From an uncultured Bacilli bacterium (GTDB lineage Bacteria > Bacillota_I > Bacilli_A > RF39 > UBA660): a DNA stretch of 20,204 nucleotides. The position numbers and the translations under genes were made by a program. Location of the stretch: the NCBI GenBank assembly GCA_944359735.1, contig CALVTA010000010.1, positions 1 to 20,204 of the forward strand. The letters run 5' to 3'. The notes beneath the pieces are model-generated. The model was not told the origin of the DNA. It searched no databases and worked only from the letters and a program-made list of their open reading frames with translations. Shown here one piece after another: positions 1 through 9,106 of this stretch (position 1 is the first letter of the stretch; each line of letters opens with the position of its first letter).

Positions 1-138
1 CTCCTTGGTTGTTATCAATATTTTACTCAAAAGTTGCAGTTAATCATTCAAAATTGCATTTACCTTTTCAATTGACCTTTATAAAATATGTTAAATTTAT
101 TATTTTAGTACTCATCTTATTTATAATAGAAAATTATT

Positions 139-2451
139 TTACCAGGATCCGCCGCCACCGCCACCAGATCCTCCACCAGATGAACCTCCTCCTGAAGAAC
201 CATCTGAACCGCTAGATGATGAACTAGAGGACATCACACTTTGAGCAGATGTCATTGTAGAACTCAAAAATGTACCAAATGCAACAATATCAAAGGCATT
301 AGGACTATCATACCATGATGGAGCTTGCATAGAAATTGTTTCAAATTTTTTAATCCATTTATCAGATACACCCAAAACATAAGTATAAGGTAAAATATCA
401 TAAAAATATGTAGGATTTTCCATAACCATTGATTCTAATTTATCTTTTTCAGCTGTTTCTAAAAAGTTTTTAAAACCTCTTAATTTCCCTAACATTTCAT
501 TACCATATGATGTTCTCTTTGGCATTAATTTTAAACATATTATCATTCCAATTAGACATATTAAGCCAAGTATAACTCCAATTAAATAAATAAAATCATT
601 AGCTATTGCCTCTCCTATAGGTAATGAACCAAAGACGATAATGGAATGGATTCCTACAAATCCTAACCAAAATATTCTAAACAATAAAGGGATTTTTACA
701 AATATTCCGACAGCAAAGAATGGTATATAGAATAAACAAATAAACAAAGTCATTCCAAATTCGCTAATACTCGCATATTCCATAGTTGGAATAATGATAA
801 TCGTTACTAATGAAATAAGCATTAATAAAATAATTATTATGGATTTTTTAAAAGAATTTTTTTCAAATATCTTATTTTTATTTTCTCTATTATTTATATT
901 TGATAATATTTTTTTTATTGTAGTATAAAAATTGTTATATAATTCTGCTGAAGTTACTTCATTAATATCATAAGTTACTATATCTCCTTTTAAAACATTT
1001 GATACTTTTGTTTTTGTAAATAATTCATTAAAAAATATTTTTTCATTGGCATTATTTCCATCATAATCTTTTAATTTAGTTATTTTGAAAGCTTTTAATT
1101 TTGAGAACAATGATTCTTCTTCTATTTCCGATATTTTTAAATAACCTTTATTAGCTAAATATATTAATAAAGATGTAGCATCTTTATTATTTGCTTTTCC
1201 TTTATATAAAAATCCTACTTCTAAACTATTAAATCCAGCAGGCGGATAAAACTCTACAGTTTCTATAACTTGATTATCACGACCAAATTTGTACCACAAA
1301 AATAGGGAAATTATCAAAGATATAATTGGTATAAGAAATAGAAAATATACAGAAGGATTTATTATAAAACCAGCATCTACAAAATATCCTTCGGGTAATT
1401 CGCACCTTACAGTTAAAGCTTCTCCAGCATCAAGGATACCATTATAACTTCCAGATATACTGTTACCGTTAACGGTGTACTTAATATTACTATTATCAGT
1501 TGAGCCTACAGCACCAGATGAAAAACCTAATTTACTTGAATCAAATTTTTTTGGCATTGTAATTGTAAAGCTTATATTTCCTATTACAGTATCCCATTCA
1601 GTACCAATAATATTATAATATAACTCATCATAATCCTTTATGTGATCTTTTCCTAGATTATAAGTATATTTTATTGTATAAGTTTGCTTACCTGTTAAAG
1701 TACGATTAGCAGATCCTATTTGTACTTTATAATTTCCATTTTCTTTTGATGTAGAATATTCATTATCAACACTTAAATTTGTAACTTGAGTTCTATTAGA
1801 AGATGAGGTTCCATCTAATCTTGTAATCTTATTTTTTAATGGAATTGTTCTAAATATTCCATGTTTTGGGACATTGAAATATGCTGTTATTGTTTCTGTT
1901 ATATCGAAGGTATTATTTTCATTTACAATAATATTAACATCATAATTATCAATTACATAATCATAAGAACTATATAGAGAATTTTCACTAGGTATACTAT
2001 TACTAGGGTTTGTTGTTATGCTAGCACTATCACTAATATTAATTAGTAAACGATAATAACTTATATCATCTACACTATATTCACCTAAAATATTAGAATT
2101 TGTCATTTGGTTAAAATGATTAGTTCCTGATAATACTATTCCTGAATTAAAAGTTTTAGTGATTAAATTATAATCTGAATCATAATAATAGACTGTAGAA
2201 TCGTAGCTTACAGGATTATTAGAATTATTAAAAATCTCTCCTGCTAAACCAAAAGCTTGAGTTGATGTTCTAGAGTAATTTTCAAATTTAATATTAGAAA
2301 AAGATAAATCTCCAATTTCTAAATTTTCAATATCAGTAATATCATTATAGGAGATCTCTTCATTTAAAGCATACGTATTATATGGATAAATATAAACTAA
2401 AGATATTGTAATTATAGTAATTAAAAATATTTTTTTAATAGTATTTTTCAT
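139..2451 (-). CDS. DUF2207 family membrane protein with Gly/Ser-rich C-terminal tail
   Basis: Predicted membrane protein of the DUF2207 (YciQ-like) family, about 770 residues; molecular function unknown. I see a signal peptide or first membrane segment (residues about 1-28), an FxLYD-like beta domain (motif AFGLAGEIFNN) and a DUF2207 ectodomain opening with DYVIDNYDVNIIVNENNTF. A membrane helix follows near residue 370 (FLFLIPIISLIISLFLW, then YKFGRDNQ), then a cytosolic domain, a cluster of further helices (about 545-650), and a tail of Ser and Gly runs ending GGGSW. Such tails are typical of the family. An in-frame TTG lies 12 bases upstream, but the ATG at 2451 has GAAGGA just before it, so I start there. 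It directly follows the lemA-like gene (15 bases). LemA and DUF2207/TPM proteins are often neighbours in Firmicutes, so they probably form one transcript and act together at the envelope. Confidence 0.85.
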   Translation of the reverse strand: MKNTIKKIFLITIITISLVYIYPYNTYALNEEISYNDITDIENLEIGDLSFSNIKFENYSRTSTQAFGLAGEIFNNSNNPVSYDSTVYYYDSDYNLITKTFNSGIVLSGTNHFNQMTNSNILGEYSVDDISYYRLLINISDSASITTNPSNSIPSENSLYSSYDYVIDNYDVNIIVNENNTFDITETITAYFNVPKHGIFRTIPLKNKITRLDGTSSSNRTQVTNLSVDNEYSTSKENGNYKVQIGSANRTLTGKQTYTIKYTYNLGKDHIKDYDELYYNIIGTEWDTVIGNISFTITMPKKFDSSKLGFSSGAVGSTDNSNIKYTVNGNSISGSYNGILDAGEALTVRCELPEGYFVDAGFIINPSVYFLFLIPIISLIISLFLWYKFGRDNQVIETVEFYPPAGFNSLEVGFLYKGKANNKDATSLLIYLANKGYLKISEIEEESLFSKLKAFKITKLKDYDGNNANEKIFFNELFTKTKVSNVLKGDIVTYDINEVTSAELYNNFYTTIKKILSNINNRENKNKIFEKNSFKKSIIIILLMLISLVTIIIIPTMEYASISEFGMTLFICLFYIPFFAVGIFVKIPLLFRIFWLGFVGIHSIIVFGSLPIGEAIANDFIYLIGVILGLICLIGMIICLKLMPKRTSYGNEMLGKLRGFKNFLETAEKDKLESMVMENPTYFYDILPYTYVLGVSDKWIKKFETISMQAPSWYDSPNAFDIVAFGTFLSSTMTSAQSVMSSSSSSSGSDGSSGGGSSGGGSGGGGGGSW

Positions 2452-2465
2452 TATATCCTTCAAAA

Positions 2466-3010
2466 TTATAATTCAATTTTAATATTTTCTTTTTCATTAG
2501 CACTAGCTTGAAACATTGCTTTTGCTTTATATCCAAAAATTAAAGCAAAAATATTATTAGGAAACATTTCAACTTTATTATTAAAAATTCTAACTGTTCC
2601 ATTATAATATTTTCTTGAATTAGCAATATCGTCCTCAATCTTTGTAAGTTTATCACTTAAATCTTTAAAACTCTCATTAGCTTTTAAAGCAGGATAACTT
2701 TCAACTAGAATCATAATTTTATTAATACCATTAGATAATTCTTCATTTGTTTTTATTTTTGATCATTAGACATACTATCATAAGTACTATTTCTTAATTC
2801 TACAACTTCTTTTAAGATATTTTTTTCATATTTTGCATAACTTTTTACTATTTCTACTATATTTGGAATCAAATCCCATCTCTTTTTTAAATAAACATCC
2901 ATAATAGAAAATGCCTCTTTTACTTTATTATTTAATTTGACAAAACTATTATATATAGTAAAAGCATAAATAGCGATTATGATTATAATTACAACAATAA
3001 TGTAAATCAC
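2466..3010 (-). pseudogene. lemA: LemA family protein split by a -1 frameshift
   Basis: A LemA-family membrane protein broken into two frames. The first part runs from GTG at 3010 (AGGAGG seven bases upstream) to a TAA at 2755-2753. It carries an N-terminal helix (VVIIIIIAIYAF) and the LemA motifs NKVKEAFSIMD and KKRWDLIPNIVEIVKSYA. The second part continues one frame back through SKIKTNEELSNGINKIMI and then ESYPALKANESF, TKIEDDIANSRKYYN and NNKVEMFPNNI, ending at 2466. Joining the frames at the run CAAAAATAAAAAC gives about 181 residues, close to the family's usual 185-190. One extra A in the run at 2756-2760 would restore the gene, so this is a recent one-base loss, a sequencing or assembly error, or slippage. 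A longer in-frame extension to 3076 overlaps a hairpin and has no good ribosome binding site. LemA function is poorly defined; here it pairs with DUF2207. Confidence 0.82.
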
Positions 3011-3065
3011 ATTACTTCCTCCTATTATAATATAAATTTTTATTGATAGTTTTAATATTCCTAAA

Positions 3066-3099
3066 AGTAAAGACATCCCTAAAATGGAATGTCCTTACT
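3066..3099. terminator. stem-loop between the unknown membrane gene and lemA
   Basis: Imperfect 14-base arms (AGTAAAGACATCCC and GGAATGTCCTTACT, two mismatches) with a 6-base loop. On the minus strand only about four T follow the stem, so this is a weak candidate terminator for the gene ending at 3146. A second, perfect repeat lies just upstream at 3105-3127. Confidence 0.4.
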
Positions 3100-3104
3100 A
3101 TATT

Positions 3105-3127
3105 TATTTATAAGGATCTTATAAATA
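3105..3127. repeat. perfect 10-bp inverted repeat
   Basis: TATTTATAAG, spacer GAT, CTTATAAATA: a perfect inverted repeat in the 3' region of the minus-strand gene ending at 3146. It is AT-only except for the G/C at the loop edge. It may be part of a tandem-hairpin transcript end together with 3066-3099. Confidence 0.5.
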
Positions 3128-3145
3128 GAAAGTATATTTTTGTTT

Positions 3146-3949
3146 TTAATGTTCGTTTCTATTGCAGGTATAACCATTGCTTTCTAAATCATTCTGAATA
3201 GAAGTTACACTTTGATTAAGTTCATATTCTGGATAGAAACCTTCAAATTCAGCAATATTATTGGAAATAAAATCTAAATCTAATTTTTCATAATCAATAT
3301 TTTGCGTAGTTACTTGCACAGTAGCACTTACACTACAATCTGCAGTCATACCTATATCATTTTCGTCAAGAACTGTTTTTAATAACTGACAAGATTCTTC
3401 TTTATTAGTTAAGACACTATTATCAGCTGCACGATCTGATAATCTATTGGTAGTAACCATTGTACTTTTCTTTAATCTGTTTTTTTCATAATTGAAAGTT
3501 AAACTATAGTTATAATCAATGTTGTCGGTATTATTATTAAAACTACAAATCATTGTACCGCTTTTTAGTTCATTAACTCCTGTTTTTTCATTCTTGTAAT
3601 TTGTTATAAATTTAGTGATATCAGGTAAAAAGAATACAAATGCAAATAAAAATAGTAGTAATAATATTAAGAAAACAGGATGACCTTTTTTCTTAGCACC
3701 AGTTGTATTTTCTTCTATCTTAGCAGAAGTTGGTATTTGTTCTTCTTTAGAATCATGATTAGAGGGTATCTCTCCCTCGTTATTTTTTATTTGATTTGTT
3801 TGTTGTACCTGGTTTTCTTTTAGAGCAGACTTGGGCTGTTCTTCATTACTATTAATATTAGTTGGTATTATTTCTTTTGGAGTTTCTATATTATTATTAA
3901 TTTTAGTAGTATCTGGATTCACTTGTTTATTTTCATTTTTATTATCCAT
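3146..3949 (-). CDS. hypothetical single-pass membrane protein with extracytoplasmic domain
   Basis: I do not recognise this 267-residue protein. Residues 1-88 are a low-complexity, Asn/Gln/Glu/Lys-rich cytosolic segment (several EEQP/EEQI motifs). One strong membrane helix follows (about 92-113, PVFLILLLLFLFAFVFFLP). The remaining roughly 150 residues would lie outside the cell. They have four Cys (SGTMICSFNN, EESCQLL, TADCSVS, and near the end GYTCNRNEH) that could form two disulfides. The C-terminal part faintly recalls small DUF1307/YehR-like lipoprotein domains (SLTFNYEKNRLKKSTM), but this is only an impression. The ATG at 3949 has AGGAGG with good spacing. The gene follows rpe by 33 bases, but a good promoter sits at that junction, so it can be transcribed alone. 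Stem-loops follow its stop codon. Confidence 0.75.
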   Translation of the reverse strand: MDNKNENKQVNPDTTKINNNIETPKEIIPTNINSNEEQPKSALKENQVQQTNQIKNNEGEIPSNHDSKEEQIPTSAKIEENTTGAKKKGHPVFLILLLLFLFAFVFFLPDITKFITNYKNEKTGVNELKSGTMICSFNNNTDNIDYNYSLTFNYEKNRLKKSTMVTTNRLSDRAADNSVLTNKEESCQLLKTVLDENDIGMTADCSVSATVQVTTQNIDYEKLDLDFISNNIAEFEGFYPEYELNQSVTSIQNDLESNGYTCNRNEH

Positions 3950-3972
3950 AAACTTCCTCCTATTCTATGTCA

Positions 3973-4001
3973 ATTATACCATTTAACTTTTTAACCGTAA
4001 A
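3973..4001 (-). promoter_or_regulatory. SigA-type promoter for the gene at 3949
   Basis: Reading the minus strand: TTTACG (4001-3996), 17-base spacer, TATAAT (3978-3973), with a TG one base before the -10 (TGGTATAAT, extended -10). The -35 lies inside the last codons of rpe. The expected start site is near 3966, followed by AGGAGG and the ATG at 3949. Confidence 0.65.
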
Positions 4002-4621
4002 CTATTAATTTGTTTTTGATAATTATCACTACTTGTAATGTAACTTCCACTAACAATAATATCAACTAATTTATTTATTTTTTTTACAACAAAATTATTT
4101 ACTCCCCCGTCAACGCTTAATTTAAAATTGAATTTCCTATATTCTTTTTTTAAAACATTTAATTCTTTTAATTTATCTATAGTAAGTTCAATAAATTTTT
4201 GTCCTCCTCTTCCTGGATTTACTCCCATAACAAGTATTAAATCTATATAAGGAAGGTAAGGAATTAGTAAAGATACTTCTTCTTCAGGATTTAAGGCAAT
4301 ACCAGCTTTAAGACCATAACTTTTAATTAATTTTAAATTAGTAAGTACATCCTCTAAAGTATTTAAATGAATTGTAATATATTCAGTATTTAAACTAGCA
4401 TAATCTTTAATATATTTACTAGGTTTTGATACCATTAAATGAACATCTAATCTTTTATCTGTATATTTATAGATATGTCGTATTTCTTTAAATGGTAAAG
4501 TTTTGCCGTCTACATATGTTCCATCCATAACATCAATATGAATGTAATTAACATCAGTATCATTTAGTTTTTTTAAAGTATTTATTATATCTTTACTACT
4601 TAAAAATGATGCACTTATCAT
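3983..4621 (-). CDS. rpe: ribulose-phosphate 3-epimerase
   Basis: Interconverts ribulose 5-phosphate and xylulose 5-phosphate in the pentose phosphate pathway; cytosolic TIM barrel. The 212-residue length is normal for the family. Visible signatures are SASFLSS near the N-terminus, HIDVMDG (H28 and D30 as metal ligands), VHLM (H61), MGVNPGRGGQ (phosphate-binding loop) and SVDGGVN (D171). Together these give the expected His-Asp-His-Asp metal site. Family members usually have PSILSAD and SVNPGFGGQ, so this copy is somewhat divergent but has all key residues. Its ATG shares one base with the rsgA stop (TAATG), so the two are translationally coupled. The order rsgA-rpe after prpC-prkC matches the B. 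subtilis region. Confidence 0.95.
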   Translation of the reverse strand: MISASFLSSKDIINTLKKLNDTDVNYIHIDVMDGTYVDGKTLPFKEIRHIYKYTDKRLDVHLMVSKPSKYIKDYASLNTEYITIHLNTLEDVLTNLKLIKSYGLKAGIALNPEEEVSLLIPYLPYIDLILVMGVNPGRGGQKFIELTIDKLKELNVLKKEYRKFNFKLSVDGGVNNFVVKKINKLVDIIVSGSYITSSDNYQKQINSLRLKS

Positions 4622-5442
4622 TAGACAGCCTCCTCATAAAATTTTAAATAACTATTATATCTTGATAGCAATATTTCCCCATCATCAACAGCTTTCTTAA
4701 CTAGACACTCTTTTTCTTTAGTATGTGAACAGTCTTTAAAGGGACATCTATAATTAGAAAATTCTTTAAAGGCATTTTTTATATCTTCTTTTTTATATTT
4801 TGTAAAATCCAAGGCAGAAAATCCTGGAGTATCTAATACTTTTCCCCCTAGAAACGGGTATAGTTCAACATTTCTAGTTGTATGACGTCCTCGACCTAAA
4901 GCAAGTGATACTTCTCCTGTTTTTAAGTTCCAATTTGGATTTAATTTATTTAATAAGGTACTTTTACCTGCACCTGTTTGTCCAATAAAGACATTAGTTT
5001 TATCTTTAATAAGATCTTTTATTTTATCTAGATCTAAATTAGTGATAACTTTATAGCCTATGTTATTATAATAAAACATTATTTTTTCATATTCTTTAGA
5101 ATCTATTAAATCTATTTTAGTAAGGCAAATCACAATTTCAACGTTATGTAGTTGCATCAGTGTAATAAATCTATCTAATAAGCCTAAAGAAAAACTGGGA
5201 TTGATAAGACTTGTAATGATAAAAGTTTGATCAATATTACTTACAAAAGGTCTATCAAAAGTATTTTTTCTTTGTAATATTTCTTCTATTACTAATTTCT
5301 TATCATCAAAACTAACATAATCTCCAACTTTTGGAATTATTTTTTCCTTTCTAAATTTTCCTTTTGGAATGGTATTATAGTTTTTACCTTCACTAAACAC
5401 TACATGTCTATTACTACTTATTTTTATAATTTGTCCTTGCAT
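4621..5442 (-). CDS. rsgA: ribosome small-subunit biogenesis GTPase RsgA
   Basis: Circularly permuted GTPase that acts late in 30S assembly (YloQ/CpgA in B. subtilis). An N-terminal OB-fold (about 1-70) precedes a GTPase domain in permuted order: TKIDLID (108-114, G4), then GQTGAGKST (154-162, P-loop), RHTTR (switch I region) and DTPGF (204-208, G3). The C-terminal zinc-binding segment is CPFKDCSHTKEKEC (C233, C238, H240, C246). The 273-residue length is slightly short of the usual 290-300, but no domain is missing. The start ATG follows the prkC stop by eight bases, with the ribosome binding site GGGGG overlapping that stop. It overlaps rpe downstream by one base. In B. subtilis this protein is a phosphorylation target of PrkC, which fits its place in the operon. 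Confidence 0.96.
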   Translation of the reverse strand: MQGQIIKISSNRHVVFSEGKNYNTIPKGKFRKEKIIPKVGDYVSFDDKKLVIEEILQRKNTFDRPFVSNIDQTFIITSLINPSFSLGLLDRFITLMQLHNVEIVICLTKIDLIDSKEYEKIMFYYNNIGYKVITNLDLDKIKDLIKDKTNVFIGQTGAGKSTLLNKLNPNWNLKTGEVSLALGRGRHTTRNVELYPFLGGKVLDTPGFSALDFTKYKKEDIKNAFKEFSNYRCPFKDCSHTKEKECLVKKAVDDGEILLSRYNSYLKFYEEAV

Positions 5443-5450
5443 TTTACCCC

Positions 5451-7235
5451 CTAATCATTACTTTGTGTATTTGTGTTTGTATTATTTCCACTATTGTTAT
5501 TATTGTTGTCATTATCATCATTTCCATCATCTACTTCTATATCTTCATCATTGTTAGTGGTAGATGAAGCTTTACCAATGGTAATAGTTACACTATCATT
5601 ATTCTTAACAGTTGAACCACTTGGACGTGATTGAGTTATAATTTTTCCTACTTGATTTTTATCAGCTACTTCTTGATATTCAATATTTACAGTAACACAT
5701 GCATTATTAGCCCATGAAGTTACATTATCCTCAGTAGATAAATACCAATCAGGAAAAGTAATTGTCTTTAAAATTGTAAGAGTTATATCATCACCTGATT
5801 TTACCTTGCTTCCTTCGTCAAGTGATTGAGAAACAACTAAATTTTGGCCAATTATAGCACATGTGGTAGCATCAGGTTCTATTTCTTGTATTTTTACTTC
5901 TAATCCCATATCTTCTAGAGTCTCTTTAGCTTCATTCACATCTATATTTGTGTAGTTTTCAAGTGTATATGTTTTTACTCCAGTCGATTTATATAAAGTT
6001 ACTCTAGTTCCTTCTTTAACAGTACTACCTGATTTAGGATCTGTTCTAATAATTCTATTTTTCTTCACTTTCTCACTAGACACTTCTTTTATTTGAGTAT
6101 TAACAATAAGTCCTGCATCCTCCAACTTATCTTCAGCTTTACTAACTGTCATACCACTAACATCTGGAACCTTTACATCTTTTTCGGCTGTCACAGCTGG
6201 TATTATAAAGAAAACAGAGATTAAAGTAATGATAATAATTGCAGCGATAATTGATAAAGCGATGATTAATTTGTTTGATTTTTTTACTTTATCATCTGTA
6301 ATTGGAGTTGCAATACCTTCATTCTCATCACTTATTGGTTTCATGATTTTAGTAGTTTCATCAACTTCATTTTCAGGATATGGATAAATATACGGTGGTT
6401 CATTAATTCTATCATCATTTAAAGCAGTTAATAAGTCATTATGCATACTTTTAGCATCATCATATCTGTTCTTGGGATTTTTAGCAGTTGCTTTTAAGAT
6501 GATATTTTCTATACTTTGTGGTATATCATTATTTAATTTATGAACATCTGGAAGTGGTTCTTTCATTTGTTTAAGAGCTATTTCAACAGCACTATCTCCT
6601 TTAAAAGGTAGTTCTCCTGTTAATAATTCATAGAAAATAATTCCCATGGAATATATATCACTTTTTATAGTTGTGCCTTTACCTGCTGCCTGTTCTGGTG
6701 GAAGATAATGAACTGAACCCATAACAGAATTTGTTTGAGTTAATTGAGTTGAATTTAGAGCCATAGCAATACCAAAATCAGTTATTTTTATCTGGCCGTC
6801 ATCCTCTATCATAATATTTTGTGGTTTCAAATCACGATGAACAATATATGAATCATGCGCATGAGCCATACCATCTGTTAATTGTAACATTATATCTATA
6901 ACTTCTGATAGAGTAAGACTTCCTCTTTTTTTAAGAAGTTGTTTCAAAGTTTTACCATCAACATATTCCATAACTATATAGTAAATGCCATTATCTTCTC
7001 CCACATCATACATAGAAACAATATTAGGATGAGAAAGACTTGATGCAGATAATGCTTCTCTTTGAAATCTCCTTACAAATTTCTCATCGTTAGCTAAATC
7101 TCCTCTTAACACTTTTATGGCTACATTACGATCAAGTATTGTATCATAGGCTAAATAAACATTAGCCATACCACCTTCGCCAATAGATCTTATTATTTCA
7201 TAACGATCATTAATTTTTTGCCCCTTTGTAATCAT
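5451..7235 (-). CDS. prkC: PASTA-domain Ser/Thr protein kinase PrkC
   Basis: Membrane Ser/Thr kinase that senses cell-wall fragments. The cytosolic Hanks-type domain (about 11-272) has the Gly loop GEGGMANVYLAYD, catalytic Lys in AIKVL (K41), HRDLKPQN (D135), DFG (153-155), an activation loop with several Thr/Ser, and PPEQ. A variable linker and one membrane helix (about 323-348, IIALSIIAAIIIITLISVFF) follow. Three PASTA repeats lie outside the cell (about 354-419, 420-490, 491-557). An Asp/Asn-rich low-complexity tail runs to 594. Its start overlaps the stop of the phosphatase gene by one base (TAATG), so kinase and phosphatase are co-translated. In B. subtilis PrkC triggers spore germination in response to muropeptides; given the sporulation genes nearby, the same role is possible here, but that is inference. 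Confidence 0.96.
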   Translation of the reverse strand: MITKGQKINDRYEIIRSIGEGGMANVYLAYDTILDRNVAIKVLRGDLANDEKFVRRFQREALSASSLSHPNIVSMYDVGEDNGIYYIVMEYVDGKTLKQLLKKRGSLTLSEVIDIMLQLTDGMAHAHDSYIVHRDLKPQNIMIEDDGQIKITDFGIAMALNSTQLTQTNSVMGSVHYLPPEQAAGKGTTIKSDIYSMGIIFYELLTGELPFKGDSAVEIALKQMKEPLPDVHKLNNDIPQSIENIILKATAKNPKNRYDDAKSMHNDLLTALNDDRINEPPYIYPYPENEVDETTKIMKPISDENEGIATPITDDKVKKSNKLIIALSIIAAIIIITLISVFFIIPAVTAEKDVKVPDVSGMTVSKAEDKLEDAGLIVNTQIKEVSSEKVKKNRIIRTDPKSGSTVKEGTRVTLYKSTGVKTYTLENYTNIDVNEAKETLEDMGLEVKIQEIEPDATTCAIIGQNLVVSQSLDEGSKVKSGDDITLTILKTITFPDWYLSTEDNVTSWANNACVTVNIEYQEVADKNQVGKIITQSRPSGSTVKNNDSVTITIGKASSTTNNDEDIEVDDGNDDNDNNNNNSGNNTNTNTQSND

Positions 7236-7975
7236 TATTCTTCACCTTCTCTAAAACTTAAGTATGCAACTGAAATATTATCAGTGCCTCCTCTATTATT
7301 AGCTTTCCTAATTAATTTAATAACTTTATCTTCAATATCTCCTTCTCCTAATAAAACTTTTTCAATAGATTCTTCATCAAGCATATTAGTAAGTCCATCA
7401 CTGGCTAGAAGGATTCCATCTATTTCCATGTCACAATCAAAAATATCTATATCTATTGGATCATTTGCTCCCAAAGCTTTCATTAAGACATTCTTCTTAG
7501 GGTGATCCTTAGCCTCTTCTTCTGTTAGTTCACCTGCGGAAACTAATAAGTTGACAAGTGTATGATCATATGTTACTTTATGAAGTTTATTTTCTTTCAT
7601 AACAAATCCTGATGAATCACCAATATTTCCAAATAATATATAGTCTTTAGTAATGATAGTGGTAACTAAGGTTGTGCCCATTCCTTTGCTTTCAGGATGA
7701 GTTTTTTCATGCCTAAATATACTATCATTTATCTCATTAACACTATCTCTTAAAAAATTAACTGCATCCATTTTACTCATATTATGAAAATTTTCATTAA
7801 AATCTTTTGCTAAATGAGTTATAGCAATAGATGAAGCTACTTCTCCAGCAGAGTGTCCCCCCATACCATCAGCAATAGCCATAAGAGTATCATTGTCACT
7901 ATTATGTACTATTAAAACACTATCCTCATTATGGTCTCTAACTTTTCCAGCATCAGTTAAATAAAACGATTTCAT
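7235..7975 (-). CDS. prpC: PP2C-family protein phosphatase (PrpC/Stp)
   Basis: Metal-dependent Ser/Thr phosphatase that reverses PrkC phosphorylation; cytosolic. The 246-residue length is typical. Motifs in order: TDAGKVRDHNEDS (metal-binding Asp region), ADGMGGHSAGEVAS, GTTLVT, GNIGDSSGF, ASDGLTNM and GGTDNIS. The third motif is usually GDSRAY; here Arg is replaced by Ser, while the metal-binding Asp residues remain. The ATG at 7975 overlaps the rlmN stop (ATGA) and has GGAGGG just upstream. Gene order rlmN-prpC-prkC-rsgA-rpe is conserved in many Bacillota. Confidence 0.95.
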   Translation of the reverse strand: MKSFYLTDAGKVRDHNEDSVLIVHNSDNDTLMAIADGMGGHSAGEVASSIAITHLAKDFNENFHNMSKMDAVNFLRDSVNEINDSIFRHEKTHPESKGMGTTLVTTIITKDYILFGNIGDSSGFVMKENKLHKVTYDHTLVNLLVSAGELTEEEAKDHPKKNVLMKALGANDPIDIDIFDCDMEIDGILLASDGLTNMLDEESIEKVLLGEGDIEDKVIKLIRKANNRGGTDNISVAYLSFREGEE

Positions 7976-8997
7976 ATGCCCTCCTTCTTACTTCTTAGTT
8001 GCCCACAAGCAGCACTTATAGTACTACCAAATTCTCGCCTAATTGTAACTGTAATATTGTTTTTCTTTAGTATATCATAAAACCTAGCAATTGTTAAAGG
8101 GTTACTTCTTCTAAACTGTAAAGAATCTGTTTCATTATATGGTATTAAATTAACATAGGCGTTTATTCCTTTAAGTAAACAAGATAATTCTCTTGCATCC
8201 GCTTCACTATCATTAACATCTTTTAGTAAAATATATTCAAAAGTTACACGACGATTAGTTTTTTCTAAATATATTTTTATAGCAGAAATTAAATCCTTTA
8301 AAGGATATACTTTAGAAATAGGCATTATTTCTTTCCTTAAATTATCATTTGGAGCATGAAGGCTAATAGCAAGATTTACTTGATATGGGAAACTACTAAA
8401 CTCTAATATTTTGGGAACTATACCACAAGTTGATACTGTAATATGACGAGCTCCTATATTAATGCCTTTAGGATGATTGATTATTTTAATAAATTTACAG
8501 ATGTTATCATAATTATCAAAAGGTTCTCCTATTCCCATAATAACGATATGACTTATTCTAGTGTTGCTATAAGATTCTACCTTAAGTATTTGTTCTACCA
8601 TTTCTCCTGTAGTTAAATTACGTACTTTTTTCCGTCTTCCTGATTCACAAAATTTGCAACCCATATTACATCCTACTTGACTAGAAATACATAGACTATT
8701 TCCATAATCATGATTCATCAATACTGCTTCTATATGTTCAAGATCATTAAGTTTGAATAGATATTTACTAACATCTTTAGCCTTTTCAACAGTTACTATT
8801 TCTATATTAGATATAATAAAATTTTCTTTTAACTTATCTCTTGTTTCTTTTTTTAAATTGGTAGCCTTATCAAAAGAATCAATTCTTTTTTCTTTAGCAT
8901 AAATCCAAGAAAATAATTCATTTGCATAAAATTTTTTATCACCATTATTTATAAAATAATCAGTTAACTCTTCTATTGTTAAATCATATATACTCAT
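7972..8997 (-). CDS. rlmN: 23S rRNA/tRNA adenine-C2 methyltransferase RlmN
   Basis: Radical SAM enzyme that methylates C2 of A2503 in 23S rRNA and of A37 in some tRNAs. The cluster motif is CNMGCKFC (C110, C114, C117). GIGEPFDNYDN and HITVSTCGIVP are typical SAM-binding segments. The C-terminal Cys in SAACGQL (about C331) corresponds to the Cys that forms the methyl-transfer intermediate; its presence makes an active enzyme likely. CISSQVG precedes the cluster as in RlmN rather than Cfr. The 341-residue length is usual. It is the first gene of the five-gene operon: upstream lies about 160 bases with the terminator of the sigma gene. GAGGTG precedes the ATG at 8997. I saw TATAGT/TACAAT -10 candidates near 9020-9030 but no convincing -35. 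Confidence 0.95.
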   Translation of the reverse strand: MSIYDLTIEELTDYFINNGDKKFYANELFSWIYAKEKRIDSFDKATNLKKETRDKLKENFIISNIEIVTVEKAKDVSKYLFKLNDLEHIEAVLMNHDYGNSLCISSQVGCNMGCKFCESGRRKKVRNLTTGEMVEQILKVESYSNTRISHIVIMGIGEPFDNYDNICKFIKIINHPKGINIGARHITVSTCGIVPKILEFSSFPYQVNLAISLHAPNDNLRKEIMPISKVYPLKDLISAIKIYLEKTNRRVTFEYILLKDVNDSEADARELSCLLKGINAYVNLIPYNETDSLQFRRSNPLTIARFYDILKKNNITVTIRREFGSTISAACGQLRSKKEGI

Positions 8998-9106
8998 AAG
9001 TCACCTCAACTAGATATATTGTACTATAAAATGATATAAAATACACTAATTAATTTATTTCTTTCATCTTTAAAGGACAATAAAAACTACTCTTTTTATT
9101 AATCAT

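Noticed and set aside
9..215. Open frame on the plus strand across the end of the DUF2207 gene
   Set aside because: It overlaps the Gly/Ser tail on the other strand, has no family resemblance and no ribosome binding site.
139..240. Short tandem repeat resembling a repeat array
   Set aside because: It is the coding sequence of a Gly/Ser tail in frame with the DUF2207 gene, common in this family.
2750..2761. Canonical programmed -1 frameshift site in lemA
   Set aside because: The zero-frame bases T CAA AAA do not fit X XXY YYZ, and no downstream pseudoknot or upstream Shine-Dalgarno stimulator was evident. A one-base indel is simpler.
7218..7505. Open frame on the plus strand opposite the prpC phosphatase
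   Set aside because: Ser/Pro/Leu-rich shadow of a clear PP2C gene on the other strand; no supporting motifs.
9001..9060. Promoter for the rlmN operon
   Set aside because: TATAGT and TACAAT occur near 9020-9030, but no acceptable -35 is found at 16-18 bases, so I did not call one.
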